A stretch of DNA of 64,000 nucleotides, taken from assembly GCA_019414645.1 (NCBI GenBank), contig DXLP01000002.1, positions 48,291-112,290 of the forward strand. Reading direction: 5' to 3'. Both the position numbers and the translations under genes were made by a program. This DNA comes from Collinsella sp. (GTDB lineage: Bacteria; Actinomycetota; Coriobacteriia; Coriobacteriales; Coriobacteriaceae). Position 1 is the first letter of the stretch. The number at the start of each line of letters is the position of its first letter. This document shows, piece after piece, positions 1 through 8,535 of this stretch. Below the pieces are notes generated by a model. That model was not told where the DNA came from and made no database searches. It saw nothing but the letters and a program-made list of their open reading frames with translations.

Positions 1-393
1 CGCACCTGGGCGCGCAAGGCCCGCAAGCATAAGGACGGCCTGGTGATGGTGCCGGTCTACTTTGTCGATCGTCCGGCGACAGACGGCCGCGATGGCGAGC
101 AGGTGCGCATTGCCGTAAACGGCCAGACGGGCCGCGCGGCCGCGGTGGTGTTTAGCGACAAGCGCGAAACGCATATCGTGGCACCGCTCAGCCCGAGCCT
201 GCATCTGTCCGGTGAGAGCACCGTACACGCCACGCCCGTCGAGGTCAAATACGTTAAATCGCCCTTCCTGTACCAGATCGTGCGCCGTGGAGGCGGCGAG
301 CAACCGCGCCAGGTTGCAGCCGCCGTCGAGGGTTCCTACCGAGAGGAGAAGCCCAAACGCCGCGGTCTGCTGGGTGCGCTATTTGGGAAGTAG
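1..393 (+). CDS. C-terminal part of a TFIIB-type zinc-ribbon-like protein (5' truncated by window edge)
   Basis: The reading frame is open to the first base and ends with TAG at 391-393, so only the last ~130 residues are present. The visible part has a hydrophobic strand (MVPVYFVDR), then a segment around 'VNGQTGR', and a basic tail (KPKRRGLLGALFGK). The 'NGQTG' segment after a 'VPV' strand resembles the C-terminal domain of Actinobacterial/Firmicute proteins that begin with a TFIIB-type zinc ribbon; this is recalled family knowledge and the diagnostic cysteines would lie outside the window. No membrane segment is visible. Function is unknown. Confidence 0.55.
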   Translation, partial: RTWARKARKHKDGLVMVPVYFVDRPATDGRDGEQVRIAVNGQTGRAAAVVFSDKRETHIVAPLSPSLHLSGESTVHATPVEVKYVKSPFLYQIVRRGGGEQPRQVAAAVEGSYREEKPKRRGLLGALFGK

Positions 394-818
394 GGGAGTA
401 GCACCGGTTGTTGCCGTAAGGTGATGGCCGGGGGTGCGGGGCAGCTCTCAGGAGTGCGGGCTGCCGTCTGATTGTTTGAGGGTGCCAGATGTAAATAAAC
501 AGTGGAGCGGCTGCAAAAGAGCCTCCTCACTGGGTAAAATCAGATTGTGCCGCGGAACCCGCTCTTCAGCTGGTCACACTTCGGAAGCGCGGGCAACGCA
601 GGTATTATCGTCTAAAGGGCCGGCTGCAACCGGCCCTTTTCTGTGGCAGCCAATGGACCCACATCAGACGAAGGCCGCGTCTTTGCCTGTCAGGTCACGC
701 TCGCCAGCCACGGCTAGAATGTCGTTGCCGGCGTCCATGACCGGTATTGTTTCGTAGCGTGCGTCGCAACCGCGAGTGCGCCTGCGACGGCTGCGGTGGC
801 TTCGGTCGCAACGTGCTG
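394..818. other. 425-bp intergenic region with an isolated terminator; possible small transcript
   Basis: No convincing gene is seen here. The + strand carries a strong intrinsic terminator at 614-640, more than 200 bp after the preceding stop codon, so a separate short transcript ending there (roughly 490-640) is possible. I compared the G+C-rich stretch 540-600 with the SRP RNA core and saw no match. On the minus strand a short open stretch ends with a TGA near 673, but it has no ribosome binding site and no family likeness. Confidence 0.35.
614..642 (+). terminator. Rho-independent terminator
   Basis: The sequence contains a GGCCGG/CCGGCC stem flanked by AAAG and CTTTT, i.e. a stable hairpin followed by a T run on the + strand. 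It lies far downstream of the partial gene ending at 393. Confidence 0.7.
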
Positions 819-1868
819 CTACTCTTGCGTTTCGCCATTAGTCGCTTCGTTGATGGCGCGGTACTCGGCGCTTAGTTCGCGCGCCAGCTCTTCCTTGCTT
901 GGAAGATACGGCAGGTATTTGGCGGCAAACACTTGGTCGTTGTCTTCGGGCAGCGTGTACTCGACAATCGAATCGCTTTTGTCCGCGCAGAGCACGATGC
1001 CTATGGGCGGATTGTCGCCTTCGTTCATGAGCTCGCGCGTGTAGTAGTTCACATACATTTGCATCTGGCCCAGGTCCTGATGCGTAAGGTCGTCCGTCTT
1101 AAGGTCGATGAGCACGAAGCAGCGCATCAGATAGTTGTAAAAAACAAGGTCAATATAGAAATGGCGCCCATCAAAGGTGATGCGCTTTTGGCGCGCCTCG
1201 AAAGCGAAACCACGGCCAAGCTCCAGCAGGAACTTCTGAAGATGCGTGATGAGCGCCTGCTCTAGATCGCTCTCGCGAAACGCAGTATCGTCCGAGAAAC
1301 CTAAAAACTCCAGTACATATGGGTCGCGGATGATATCCTCGGGGCGACGAGCCGGGGCGCTCTTTTGGATTTCCTGGGTGACGGCCTCCTTGTCCTTGCT
1401 GGCAAGTAGGCGCTCGCGGAACATGGTGTTGATCTGGCGTTCGAGCTGACGCGTGCTCCAACGAGAATCGGCGCATTCGTTCATGTACCAGGTGCGAGCA
1501 TCAGGGTCGGAAATGCGCATCAACCTGCGGTAATGAGTCCAGCTCAATTCGCTACGCAGTGCGTCGCGAATTGGAAACGCAAGAAAGAACTGACGCATAT
1601 TGCGAAGGTTTGCGATGCCAAAGCCTCTTCCGAAATCCGCGGTAAGCCTTCTGGAGAGGCCTGCAATCAATGCCTCTCCATATGCTGCGCGCTCCTCTCC
1701 GCCCTGTTCATCTACAATACTCTTGCCGATCTCCCAATATGCCTCAACCATCGCAAAGTTAACGGCGGTATAGGCCTTGTCGCGAGCGGCGTTGAGAATC
1801 GAGGAGACCTGCTTGTAAAAACCTTCGGGCACGATTGCCGATTCTCCACGGTTTACCAGTTCGCCCAT
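819..1868 (-). CDS. DUF1016 family protein with PD-(D/E)xK nuclease domain (YhcG-like)
   Basis: About 349 residues, the normal length for YhcG-type proteins. The N-terminal half matches the DUF1016 N-domain style (AYWEIGKSIVDEQ around residue 45, then a predicted DNA-binding helical stretch SRRLTADFGRGFGIANLRN). The C-terminal half has the nuclease core: a beta strand FYIDLVFYN with the first acidic residue, followed by CFVLIDLKTDD, giving the D...(D)xK arrangement. Members are predicted nucleases, sometimes attached to restriction or conjugative loci, but here the gene stands alone between housekeeping genes with no restriction partner. ATG at 1868 follows a GTG codon at 1871; either could start. 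No cellular role is shown by the context. Confidence 0.85.
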   Translation of the reverse strand: MGELVNRGESAIVPEGFYKQVSSILNAARDKAYTAVNFAMVEAYWEIGKSIVDEQGGEERAAYGEALIAGLSRRLTADFGRGFGIANLRNMRQFFLAFPIRDALRSELSWTHYRRLMRISDPDARTWYMNECADSRWSTRQLERQINTMFRERLLASKDKEAVTQEIQKSAPARRPEDIIRDPYVLEFLGFSDDTAFRESDLEQALITHLQKFLLELGRGFAFEARQKRITFDGRHFYIDLVFYNYLMRCFVLIDLKTDDLTHQDLGQMQMYVNYYTRELMNEGDNPPIGIVLCADKSDSIVEYTLPEDNDQVFAAKYLPYLPSKEELARELSAEYRAINEATNGETQE

Positions 1869-2036
1869 CACTGTCGCCCCACTTTCCTCTTGTGGAATGC
1901 ATCTTTATCGCATTTAGTTTAAAGCCTCGCGCGGACACGAATTGCTTTGCTGTCTGGCACCTTCGCATGGGAGCCTTGCGGTGACTAAAATGTGGCCATA
2001 GAGACAGTTTTAGCGAACCCCACGGGAGTGACGCGT

Positions 2037-2306
2037 ATGGACAACAACACGCTGCTGTTCCAGGACAAAGGTTCGGGTAGGTTTAAAGACGTCAAGATCT
2101 ACCCTAACCGCATCGAGGTGCTCAAGAAGGGCACTTTTGGTGGCAAGCACACCGAGATTGTTTATCTTAAGGACATTACGGGGGTCAGCAGGATCAAGGG
2201 CCGCGACGTTTTCCTACGTAACAGGCTGTTGACTGCCTGTGTCTTTAGTCTGAGCAGCCGCTCCCAAGCTCAGGAGTTCGTGAATGCGCTGAACATGGTG
2301 ATGTAG
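2037..2306 (+). CDS. Small PH-like (YokE/bPH type) domain protein
   Basis: 89 residues if it starts at ATG 2037, which is preceded by a GGGAG ribosome binding site; an upstream in-frame GTG at 1992 lacks one. The protein alternates short beta strands (LLFQDKGSG, VKIYPNRIEVLKKGTF, TEIVYLKDITGVSRIKG, ACVFSLSSRSQAQEFVNAL) ending in a helix, the pattern of bacterial pleckstrin-homology-like domains. There is no signal peptide or membrane segment. It is a single gene convergent with the phospholipase gene downstream. The ligand is unknown; the PH assignment rests on pattern only. Confidence 0.6.
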   Translation: MDNNTLLFQDKGSGRFKDVKIYPNRIEVLKKGTFGGKHTEIVYLKDITGVSRIKGRDVFLRNRLLTACVFSLSSRSQAQEFVNALNMVM

Positions 2307-2338
2307 CCGATAACGGTGTTCGGGCTAAGGTAAAAATC

Positions 2339-2368
2339 GGGGCGCAGAACGGTATTCTGCGCCCCCCC
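2339..2368. terminator. Bidirectional terminator between convergent genes
   Basis: GGGGCGCAGAA/TTCTGCGCCCC hairpin (loop CGGTA) with a C/T-rich tail on the + strand and A-rich flank on the other side. It separates the PH-like gene (ends 2306) from the phospholipase gene (ends 2403 on the minus strand). Confidence 0.6.
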
Positions 2369-2402
2369 CAATTGAGTCGATGTGTCTAAAAGGCGGGCTT
2401 GC

Positions 2403-4892
2403 CTATTCGCTGTCGTCCCCAACGTTTTCGCGGTCATTGGCAAGCATCGCCGCGCCGGCGACCGTTGTCGCCATGGCGGCAGCGGCGAGCCCGGCGGCAA
2501 TGCCGGAGCCGTCGCCCGTGTCGGCGAGTTTTCCGCCCGAGCCCTTGCCCTTGTTGCCCTTACCATTCTTATCAGCGCTGCCTGCGCTGGAACCCGTGCC
2601 GCTGCCGGTGCCGCCTGCACTGTCCGAGGCCGCTACGGTAAAGTTTGCGGCTCCGTCGCTGGCGAGCGTGTAGTTCTGCGCCGCGTCGCCCAACAGACCT
2701 TTCGCACGCACCCAATACGTCCCCGCGGCAAATGCCTCGCCCTCGGCCATTGCCGTGCCCGGAGCGCCGTCCGCGTCGTGCACAAACTCGAGCTGGGCCG
2801 TGCAGGCATCGGTTTCGAGCTTGCCCTCGAGTGATGCCGCAATCTTGGCGCGCACGTCTTCGCCGGCCTTAAGGCCTTCGAGTCCCTCAAAATGGGGCGT
2901 CAGCGCGCGTGGATCGATATCGATGGGCACAGAGCCCTGCAGCCCCGTAACGGTCTCGTTGCCCAGGGCGTCGACATCCACGTATTCGATGGCAAACGCG
3001 CTGCCAGAAGCGGCCACGTTGAGTACGTTGCTGCTGTTAACGAGGCGGAAATGACCCTCGCCAACGGTCTTGCCATCCTGGAATGAGGCATCGCTCAGCG
3101 AGTCGCCGTACGTCATGCGCATGCGGGTCGGGAGATAGTACGGGAGATAGTACGAAGCCGCCTGCTTGTGCTCCGTATCGTAATTGCGCTGATAGATGCT
3201 CCGGGCCAGCGCCGCATCAACAAAGTCGGATGCGATGATGCCAATGTGCTTGAGGTAATCTGACTTTGTATCCTCGATGCCGCTGGGATTGATGTACGGG
3301 CTCTTATACAGATGCTCGTTGACTACTCGTGCCGAGGTAAAAGGATTGCCTCCGTGCGACAAGCCCGTGCAGCTGGTGTAGTTGATAGACCAGCAACGCT
3401 CCAGGACTTTCTCCTTGGCCCCGTTATCGTCCTCGACATCTACCTCGTTGCGCGTGCGCCCGGTCGTTTCCTTCAGCGCATTATCGACCCAGCTGAGCTT
3501 GTCGGTTCCCGTGAGTTTGTACTTGTCCTGGACGTATACCTTGGTGCAATAGGGCTCTTTGTCGCCTGTTTCCCCCGCGGCTTCAAAGCCCCGCGCGTCT
3601 TGGACGAGACACATGGAACTGCTGTCGGTGTGCACTGCGATTTTGTTATCCCATTCGGTGAGGTCGAGTCCCCACGTGTGGCCGCTTACGCTGTCGCCGT
3701 CGAGTCCAAATCGACGTAGCAGGACGATCTTTCCGCGCACCTCGCCCAGTGTGGGAACGCGGCTCGACGTATAGAACAGTTTGGGGTTGTCGTCCAAAAC
3801 CTTGGCGAAAGCCGTCGTAACACTTTCGTCGGTAGCCTCGTCGTTGCCTCGTGATACAAGCATGATGAGCGCTTCTGTCGGGTTTTCGTTCAAAAACGTT
3901 TTGAAGTAGCCTATGACATCGGAGAGATGCAGATAGTTCCCGTCTTTTTTGAGTAGGTAGAAAATCCCGTGGTCGATGCCGGGGTCATCGCCCTTTCCGA
4001 GCCGGATATCGAAATAGCGAATGCCTTCGAGCAACTGCGTGGGAATGTAATCCTGCTGGCATTTTACTTGCGAGGATTGGGGCTCAGTGTCGTTGTCCAC
4101 GCTGCAGGTGCCCGAATCGTGCGTACCCGGGATGCTCAGCTCGTCGAGGAACTTGTTGTCGTCGACGTATTTCATCCAACATGGTCCGTCGACGTAGCTG
4201 CTGTACGTGATCCAGTCGAGGCTGCTAACCGTGGCATCGTTCTTTTTCATGTCGTAACCGATAAGTTCGAGCTCCCACGGAATGCTCTTACTCTTATGGC
4301 AGATCTTATTGTTGTCCTGGTCTTTGCCGTTCGATTCTATTGCCAGGTACTTAATGTCTTTTTTCTCGGTTTCTTTCTCGACCGTGCGGTCTCGGATGAT
4401 GTAGGTTCCGTTTGATTGACGCTCGAACGCAAAAGCGCGGCTGGGCTTGTTGTCATACTCGCCGCCCCATACGTGGATGACCTTTCCATCTTTGTCCGAG
4501 TCGTCGTCGACCGACCAAATGCTGTAGCCCGTCTTTTTATGCTCTTCGAAATTGAGCAAGGTGCGGATGGCGTACCAGTTTGTATCGTCATTCTTGGTCG
4601 TTACGTTCTCAAGGATGAGCTTGCTGGACGTGCCGTCGTTAAACAGGTGACAGACGTTGCCGCGAACGTTGCCGTCTTGGTTGACGCTCGCGGTGCGAAA
4701 ATAGCCCGCGGGGCGAAGGCGAATGACGAAATTGTGGAGGCTGTCCGACGGTGCGGGTGTGTTGTCTGCAAATGCCGCTCGCAGGGGAATGCCCGGCGCT
4801 GCGGTTTCGGGCAGGCTTGCAAGTGGTGACAACGCCGCAAGCCCTAGGCCCAGCGTAAACGCTCGGCGGCTGATGGCATGGTGTTCGGTCAT
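2403..4892 (-). CDS. Tat-exported, surface-anchored phosphatidylinositol-type phospholipase C (PI-PLC X domain)
   Basis: 829 residues. The N-terminus has a twin-arginine signal (SRRAFTLGLG, residues 8-17) and an alanine-rich cleavage region. Residues ~50-215 form a beta-rich, possibly lectin-like module. The catalytic PI-PLC X domain starts near residue 245: the first histidine is in ELSIPGTHDSG (H258), the next motif is RYFDIRLG (D295, R297), and the second histidine candidate is H308 in GIDHGI. The C-terminus has a serine/glycine linker, a sortase-like LADTGDG motif (about residue 789), a hydrophobic helix and a short, mostly acidic tail. Such enzymes cleave phosphatidylinositol or GPI anchors by an Arg-independent metal-free mechanism using two histidines. 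The gene has a GGAGAAG ribosome binding site and stands alone. The exact lipid substrate is inferred; the LADTG form and acidic tail are unusual for sortase substrates. Confidence 0.85.
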   Translation of the reverse strand: MTEHHAISRRAFTLGLGLAALSPLASLPETAAPGIPLRAAFADNTPAPSDSLHNFVIRLRPAGYFRTASVNQDGNVRGNVCHLFNDGTSSKLILENVTTKNDDTNWYAIRTLLNFEEHKKTGYSIWSVDDDSDKDGKVIHVWGGEYDNKPSRAFAFERQSNGTYIIRDRTVEKETEKKDIKYLAIESNGKDQDNNKICHKSKSIPWELELIGYDMKKNDATVSSLDWITYSSYVDGPCWMKYVDDNKFLDELSIPGTHDSGTCSVDNDTEPQSSQVKCQQDYIPTQLLEGIRYFDIRLGKGDDPGIDHGIFYLLKKDGNYLHLSDVIGYFKTFLNENPTEALIMLVSRGNDEATDESVTTAFAKVLDDNPKLFYTSSRVPTLGEVRGKIVLLRRFGLDGDSVSGHTWGLDLTEWDNKIAVHTDSSSMCLVQDARGFEAAGETGDKEPYCTKVYVQDKYKLTGTDKLSWVDNALKETTGRTRNEVDVEDDNGAKEKVLERCWSINYTSCTGLSHGGNPFTSARVVNEHLYKSPYINPSGIEDTKSDYLKHIGIIASDFVDAALARSIYQRNYDTEHKQAASYYLPYYLPTRMRMTYGDSLSDASFQDGKTVGEGHFRLVNSSNVLNVAASGSAFAIEYVDVDALGNETVTGLQGSVPIDIDPRALTPHFEGLEGLKAGEDVRAKIAASLEGKLETDACTAQLEFVHDADGAPGTAMAEGEAFAAGTYWVRAKGLLGDAAQNYTLASDGAANFTVAASDSAGGTGSGTGSSAGSADKNGKGNKGKGSGGKLADTGDGSGIAAGLAAAAMATTVAGAAMLANDRENVGDDSE

Positions 4893-5197
4893 AACTTCTC
4901 CATTCGCAGAGTGCGGTTATGCGATAGTTTTGGTCACTATACTGCCCAGATGTTTAAAGATGCTGGTTTAATTGTCTGCGCGGCGCAATAAATCGGTGGG
5001 CGGACGTGTTGGGGTGTTTGTCGTTTTCGTACTGTTGCCACATTTGGGGCGGTTCCGGCGTCCGGCATCCTCGCGTTCGTCGGCTACAGGCATAAGAAAG
5101 GGAGGGTCGGTTTACCGGCCCTCCCTGGGTACGAAGCGCTGGGGTACCGTCGCTTGTTTGCACTGCGACCGTGTTTCCCGTTGCGCTCGCCAGTCGC
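4893..5197. other. Intergenic region (305 bp)
   Basis: It contains the upstream region of the phospholipase gene (minus strand, about 4893-4960, including an AT-rich stretch) and the terminator of the lipoprotein gene at 5098-5126. I see no gene in it. Confidence 0.6.
5098..5126 (-). terminator. Terminator of first lipoprotein gene
   Basis: GGGAGGG-CGG / CCG-CCCTCCC hairpin followed on the minus strand by TTTCTT, about 70 bp after the lipoprotein stop codon. Confidence 0.75.
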
Positions 5198-5791
5198 TTA
5201 GCGCTTGATCTCGATATCGTCGAGCTTGACGTCCATGGCCTCGGTCTTGGCCTCGGCGATGTCGTCGGCAAATTCCAGAGACTTCATCATGGTCTCGACG
5301 GCGTCCTTGTGCTCCTCGACGTTGTCGATACGCACATACACACTGCCGCCGTCAACGTCGGTGAAGTATTCGGTCGTTACGCCGCCCGAGTGTGTATAGG
5401 AAGCGTTGCGCCAAGTCTTGCCGTTGTACTTGACGGGGTCATTCTCGGTCCACTCAAAGCTGGCATTCCACTTTGCCTCGTAGTCGAACAGTTCATCGGC
5501 GTTCTTGTCAGAGTCGAAGACGGGGATGAAGCGATCGCTGGCGTGCTCGCTCTCGGTGAACTTAAACTGGGCCCTGTCGGCGGTGTCGCCTGCGACGTCG
5601 GTGATCTCGACGCCCTCGGGGACCTCGACCTTAAACCAAATGAAGTCGGTCCTCATATCCACGGCTGGCTTTTCTGCTCCGCCGCCACCTCCACTGCCGG
5701 TAGCGCCGCCGCTGCCACCGCAGCCCACCAGGGCAACCGCGGCAAAGAGACTGATGCAGAGGGTGAGAATCGCAAAGGCCTTCTTTTTCAT
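5198..5791 (-). CDS. Lipoprotein of unknown function, paralogue 1
   Basis: 197 residues. A type II signal peptide is clear: MKKK start, hydrophobic core and lipobox LVGC with the acylated cysteine at residue 24, followed by a Gly/Ser-rich tether. The mature domain is beta-rich and includes FIWFKVEVPEGVEI, a segment almost the same as in the neighbouring paralogue, and a C-terminal helix with SLEFADDIAEAK. A GAGGAGG ribosome binding site precedes the ATG. Both copies have their own terminator and a shared 19-bp upstream repeat, so the pair arose by tandem duplication that included the promoter region. It should sit on the outer face of the membrane; I do not recognise a catalytic site. Confidence 0.85.
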   Translation of the reverse strand: MKKKAFAILTLCISLFAAVALVGCGGSGGATGSGGGGGAEKPAVDMRTDFIWFKVEVPEGVEITDVAGDTADRAQFKFTESEHASDRFIPVFDSDKNADELFDYEAKWNASFEWTENDPVKYNGKTWRNASYTHSGGVTTEYFTDVDGGSVYVRIDNVEEHKDAVETMMKSLEFADDIAEAKTEAMDVKLDDIEIKR

Positions 5792-5863
5792 GGTCGTGTC
5801 CTCCTCGATCTGTAACCGCCCATGGATTACCTGCCTTTACTGTACGCGTGGACGGCTCGCTAG

Positions 5864-5882
5864 GGTGGGCCATGTGTCCCAT
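5864..5882 (-). repeat. 19-bp upstream repeat, copy 1
   Basis: The 19-bp sequence GGTGGGCCATGTGTCCCAT occurs here and again, identical, at 6830-6848, in each case upstream of one of the two paralogous lipoprotein genes. It could be a shared promoter or operator element. Confidence 0.7.
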
Positions 5883-5930
5883 TCTGAGGGCCGGATTTGC
5901 GCCGTTAAGTGGCAATATGCACGGGTCCAA

Positions 5931-5962
5931 AAGAGGGGAGGGCCGGTGCTGTCGGCCCTCCC
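5931..5962 (-). terminator. Terminator of second lipoprotein gene
   Basis: GGGGAGGGCCG / CGGCCCTCCCC hairpin followed on the minus strand by CTCTTTT. It lies between the two tandem lipoprotein genes, so they are probably separate transcripts. Confidence 0.75.
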
Positions 5963-6032
5963 CGGGTTGGGCGCCCGTTGTTTTAATGGGGCGCATGTGC
6001 GCGGGTGCGCGTAGGCGCGTGCGGGTGTCCCG

Positions 6033-6632
6033 TTACTTGATCTCGATGCTCGAAATCTCGACTTCGCGTGCCTCGGAAACTGCCTCTTCCATGTCATCGG
6101 GGAACTCGATGGAGTTGAGGAGTGCCTCGGCTTCTTTCTTGTGCTGGTCGAAGTTCGAGATGAGGACGTAGACGCTTCCCGGCTCAACATCGGTAAAAAG
6201 CATGGTTGAGATGCCGCTGTTGTCCTCGTATGTTCCGACGAGCCACGTCCTGCCGTTATACTCGACGGACCCGCCATCCTTCCACTGGAACGTATCCCCC
6301 TTCTTTTCCGCCTGGTCGGCGTGGGATTCCTCGGCCGTCAGCGCTTTTTTCCAAACGGGGATAAAGCGATCGGCCGAGGCGTTCTCGTCTTCGGGGAAGG
6401 TGAGCTGGACCCTGTCGGCATTCTTGCCGGCAGAGTCGCTTACGCCGACGCCCTCGGGCATCTCGACCTTAAACCAGATGTAGTCGGTCTTCTTGGCGAC
6501 GGGGGCCTTTTCCTTGCTCTCGCTCTTGGGGGCGCTGCCGCCGCCCGATGCGCTCCCGCCGCAGCCCACAAGGGCGAGCGCGGCAAAGAGGGCGATGCAA
6601 AGGGAAAGGATTGATAGGGTCTTTTTCATCAT
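6033..6632 (-). CDS. Lipoprotein of unknown function, paralogue 2
   Basis: About 199 residues from ATG 6632, which has an AAGGAGG site eight bases upstream (an ATG-ATG doublet; a longer in-frame start at 6665 lacks a site). The lipobox LVGC places the lipidated cysteine at residue 24, followed by a Ser/Gly/Lys tether. The domain YIWFKVEMPEGVGVSDSAG and the C-terminal NSIEFPDDMEEA align with the neighbouring lipoprotein (FIWFKVEVPEGVEITDVAG; KSLEFADDIAEA), so the two are paralogues. The substrate or partner is unknown. The gene is monocistronic by its own terminator. Confidence 0.85.
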   Translation of the reverse strand: MMKKTLSILSLCIALFAALALVGCGGSASGGGSAPKSESKEKAPVAKKTDYIWFKVEMPEGVGVSDSAGKNADRVQLTFPEDENASADRFIPVWKKALTAEESHADQAEKKGDTFQWKDGGSVEYNGRTWLVGTYEDNSGISTMLFTDVEPGSVYVLISNFDQHKKEAEALLNSIEFPDDMEEAVSEAREVEISSIEIK

Positions 6633-6829
6633 GGTGGCGTCCTCCTTGTCTGCTGATGACATCACGGCGCCGCATGCTGTTGGGGTACTGATTGCGCTGG
6701 CGGCGGATGTCTCTGTGTACTGTGCGACTTATGCCTCCGTTCATCGCTTGTGGCCGTTGCGCGGCCGTTCCCCAACGGGTTCCTTACTTATAGATATGCC
6801 CCAGCTTGTGCTGCTCGGGAGTCTCGAAA

Positions 6830-6848
6830 GGTGGGCCATGTGTCCCAT
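6830..6848 (-). repeat. 19-bp upstream repeat, copy 2
   Basis: Identical to the repeat at 5864-5882. It lies about 200 bp upstream of the second lipoprotein start, and about 160 bp upstream of the divergent cyclodeaminase gene. Confidence 0.7.
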
Positions 6849-7011
6849 GTTTGCGTTGGCATGGCCTATCGTGTGCCATAGAAATCCGCGATGGCCAGGT
6901 GCGCTGACGCTCGCGTACTTATGGGCTAGACTTAGCACCATTACGTGATCGATGCGGTCGGCCGGCGTCGGCCGCCCGACCGATATATATGACTTGAAGG
7001 TGCGTGTGCGT

Positions 7012-7644
7012 ATGAGCCAAGAGATGATGGATAAAACCTGTCGAGAGTTTGCCCAAGCGCTGGCTGCTCGCGAGCCGGTTCCCGGTGGCGGTAGTGCGAG
7101 CGCCTTTGTGGGCGCACTGGGCGCCTCGCTTTGCGGGATGGTCGCCCGCTACGGTGCGACCAATCCCGCGCTTGCTGATCGTGCGGATGACCTGGCGCGC
7201 GCGTTTGCTCAGGCTGATGAGCTGTCCCAGGAGCTTGTCGAGTTGGTTGCCGAGGACGTTCGTGCCTACGGGCAGGTGTCCGCGGCGTACGGTATTCCGC
7301 GTGACGATCCGGCTCGAGCGACCGCGATTCAGGATGCGCTGCATGTGGCCGCTATGCCGCCGTATCGCATTATGGATGCCTGCGGGCGTGCGCTGGCGCT
7401 GCTCGAGGACATGGCGGACAAGGGCTCCCGACAGCTGCTGTCCGACGTGGCGTGCGGCGCCGTATTCTGCCGCGCCGCCATGCAAGGCGCGAGTTTGACG
7501 CTCTTTGCGAACACCACGTCTATGAAGGATCGCGCTCGTGCTAAGGAGCTCGAGACGGCGTGTGATGAGTTGCTCGACACATGGTTGCCGCGCGCCGATG
7601 CGCTGGCGCGCCGCGCCTCCGACGCTGCAAGGAAGAGAGGATAG
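7012..7644 (+). CDS. Cyclodeaminase/cyclohydrolase family protein (FTCD C-domain, FchA-like)
   Basis: 210 residues from ATG 7012 (GAAGGTG ten bases upstream; an upstream in-frame start at 6952 is less likely). The hallmark glycine-rich loop is EPVPGGGSASAFVGALGASL at residues ~17-37, which binds the folate in formiminotransferase-cyclodeaminase and in the FchA methenyl-tetrahydrofolate cyclohydrolases. The rest is the expected all-helical fold. No formiminotransferase domain is fused. It ends two bases before folD, so the two are translated from one message. The pairing suggests it interconverts methenyl- and formyl-tetrahydrofolate, or removes ammonia from formimino-tetrahydrofolate. The sequence alone cannot separate the two. 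Confidence 0.85.
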   Translation: MSQEMMDKTCREFAQALAAREPVPGGGSASAFVGALGASLCGMVARYGATNPALADRADDLARAFAQADELSQELVELVAEDVRAYGQVSAAYGIPRDDPARATAIQDALHVAAMPPYRIMDACGRALALLEDMADKGSRQLLSDVACGAVFCRAAMQGASLTLFANTTSMKDRARAKELETACDELLDTWLPRADALARRASDAARKRG

Positions 7645-7646
7645 CC

Positions 7647-8501
7647 ATGGCTGAACTGCTGAAAGGTGCTCCCGTTGCTCGCGCTTTGACTGAGGAACTT
7701 GCTGCTCGCTGCGCAGCCCTGCGCGAGCGGGGCGCTGTTCCGACGTTGGCTATCGTGCGTGTAGGTGAACGCGAGGACGACCTGTCCTACGAGCGCGGTG
7801 CCCTCAAGCGCTGCGAGAAGGTTGGCATTGAGGCTCGCCGCGTTTTGCTTCCTGCCGATGTTTCGCAGGACGAGCTGTTGACGGCCGTCGAGGACATCAA
7901 TACCGATTCGGCTGTTCATGGCTGTCTGATGTTCCGCCCGCTGCCCGCCGGCCTTGACGAGAACGCCGTCGCTGCAGCGCTCGATCCCGCCAAGGACGTT
8001 GACTCCATGACGCCGGCTTCACTGCTCACCACGCTTTCGGGGCGCGGCGAGGGTTTTGCCCCCTGCACAGCCGAAGCCGTGCTTGCTTTGCTGGATCATT
8101 ACGGCGTTGAGCTGGATGGGGCCAAGGTTGCTGTGGTCGGACGCTCACTGGTAATTGGCCGCCCCGTTGCCGCCATGCTTACGGCGCGCAACGCAACCGT
8201 GACGACGTGCCATACGCATACGCGCGATCTTGCCGCCGAGTGCTGTGCTGCCGACATTGTGGTTGCCGCCGTTGGACGCGCGCGCACGATTGGCGCAGAT
8301 GCGGTCTGCGAGGACCAGGCGATTATCGATGTTGGCATTAATTGGGACGAAGCCGCTGGCAAGCTGGTCGGCGACGTCGATTTTGATGCCGCGGAGCCGG
8401 TTGTTGGTGCAATCACCCCCGTGCCGGGTGGCGTGGGCGCCGTGACGACAGCAATTCTCGCCAAGCACGTGATCGAGGCGGCTGAGCGCGCGGTAAAATA
8501 G
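7647..8501 (+). CDS. folD: Bifunctional methylene-THF dehydrogenase / methenyl-THF cyclohydrolase FolD
   Basis: 284 residues, the normal length, starting at ATG 7647 after AGAGAGG. The N-terminal catalytic motif has the usual tyrosine and, one turn later, lysine (SYERGALKRCEKVGIE, Y about 49, K about 56). The NADP-binding Rossmann motif is VVGRSLVIGRPVAAML and the C-terminal signature is TPVPGGVGAVTTAIL. The enzyme oxidises 5,10-methylene-THF to methenyl-THF and hydrolyses this to 10-formyl-THF in the cytosol. It follows the cyclodeaminase gene with a 2-bp gap, making a one-carbon folate operon. A cyclohydrolase partner next to FolD is partly redundant and may favour one direction of flux. 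Confidence 0.97.
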   Translation: MAELLKGAPVARALTEELAARCAALRERGAVPTLAIVRVGEREDDLSYERGALKRCEKVGIEARRVLLPADVSQDELLTAVEDINTDSAVHGCLMFRPLPAGLDENAVAAALDPAKDVDSMTPASLLTTLSGRGEGFAPCTAEAVLALLDHYGVELDGAKVAVVGRSLVIGRPVAAMLTARNATVTTCHTHTRDLAAECCAADIVVAAVGRARTIGADAVCEDQAIIDVGINWDEAAGKLVGDVDFDAAEPVVGAITPVPGGVGAVTTAILAKHVIEAAERAVK

Positions 8502-8535
8502 GCGTTTGGAGGCTGTTTAGGGGGTTGGTTAGATA

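Noticed and set aside
540..610. Possible SRP (4.5S) RNA
   Set aside because: The conserved GGTCAGG...GGAAGCAGC core is not present; only a generic CGGAAGC string matches.
434..757. 107-codon + strand frame in the first intergenic gap
   Set aside because: It runs through a strong terminator hairpin and has no ribosome site or conserved pattern.
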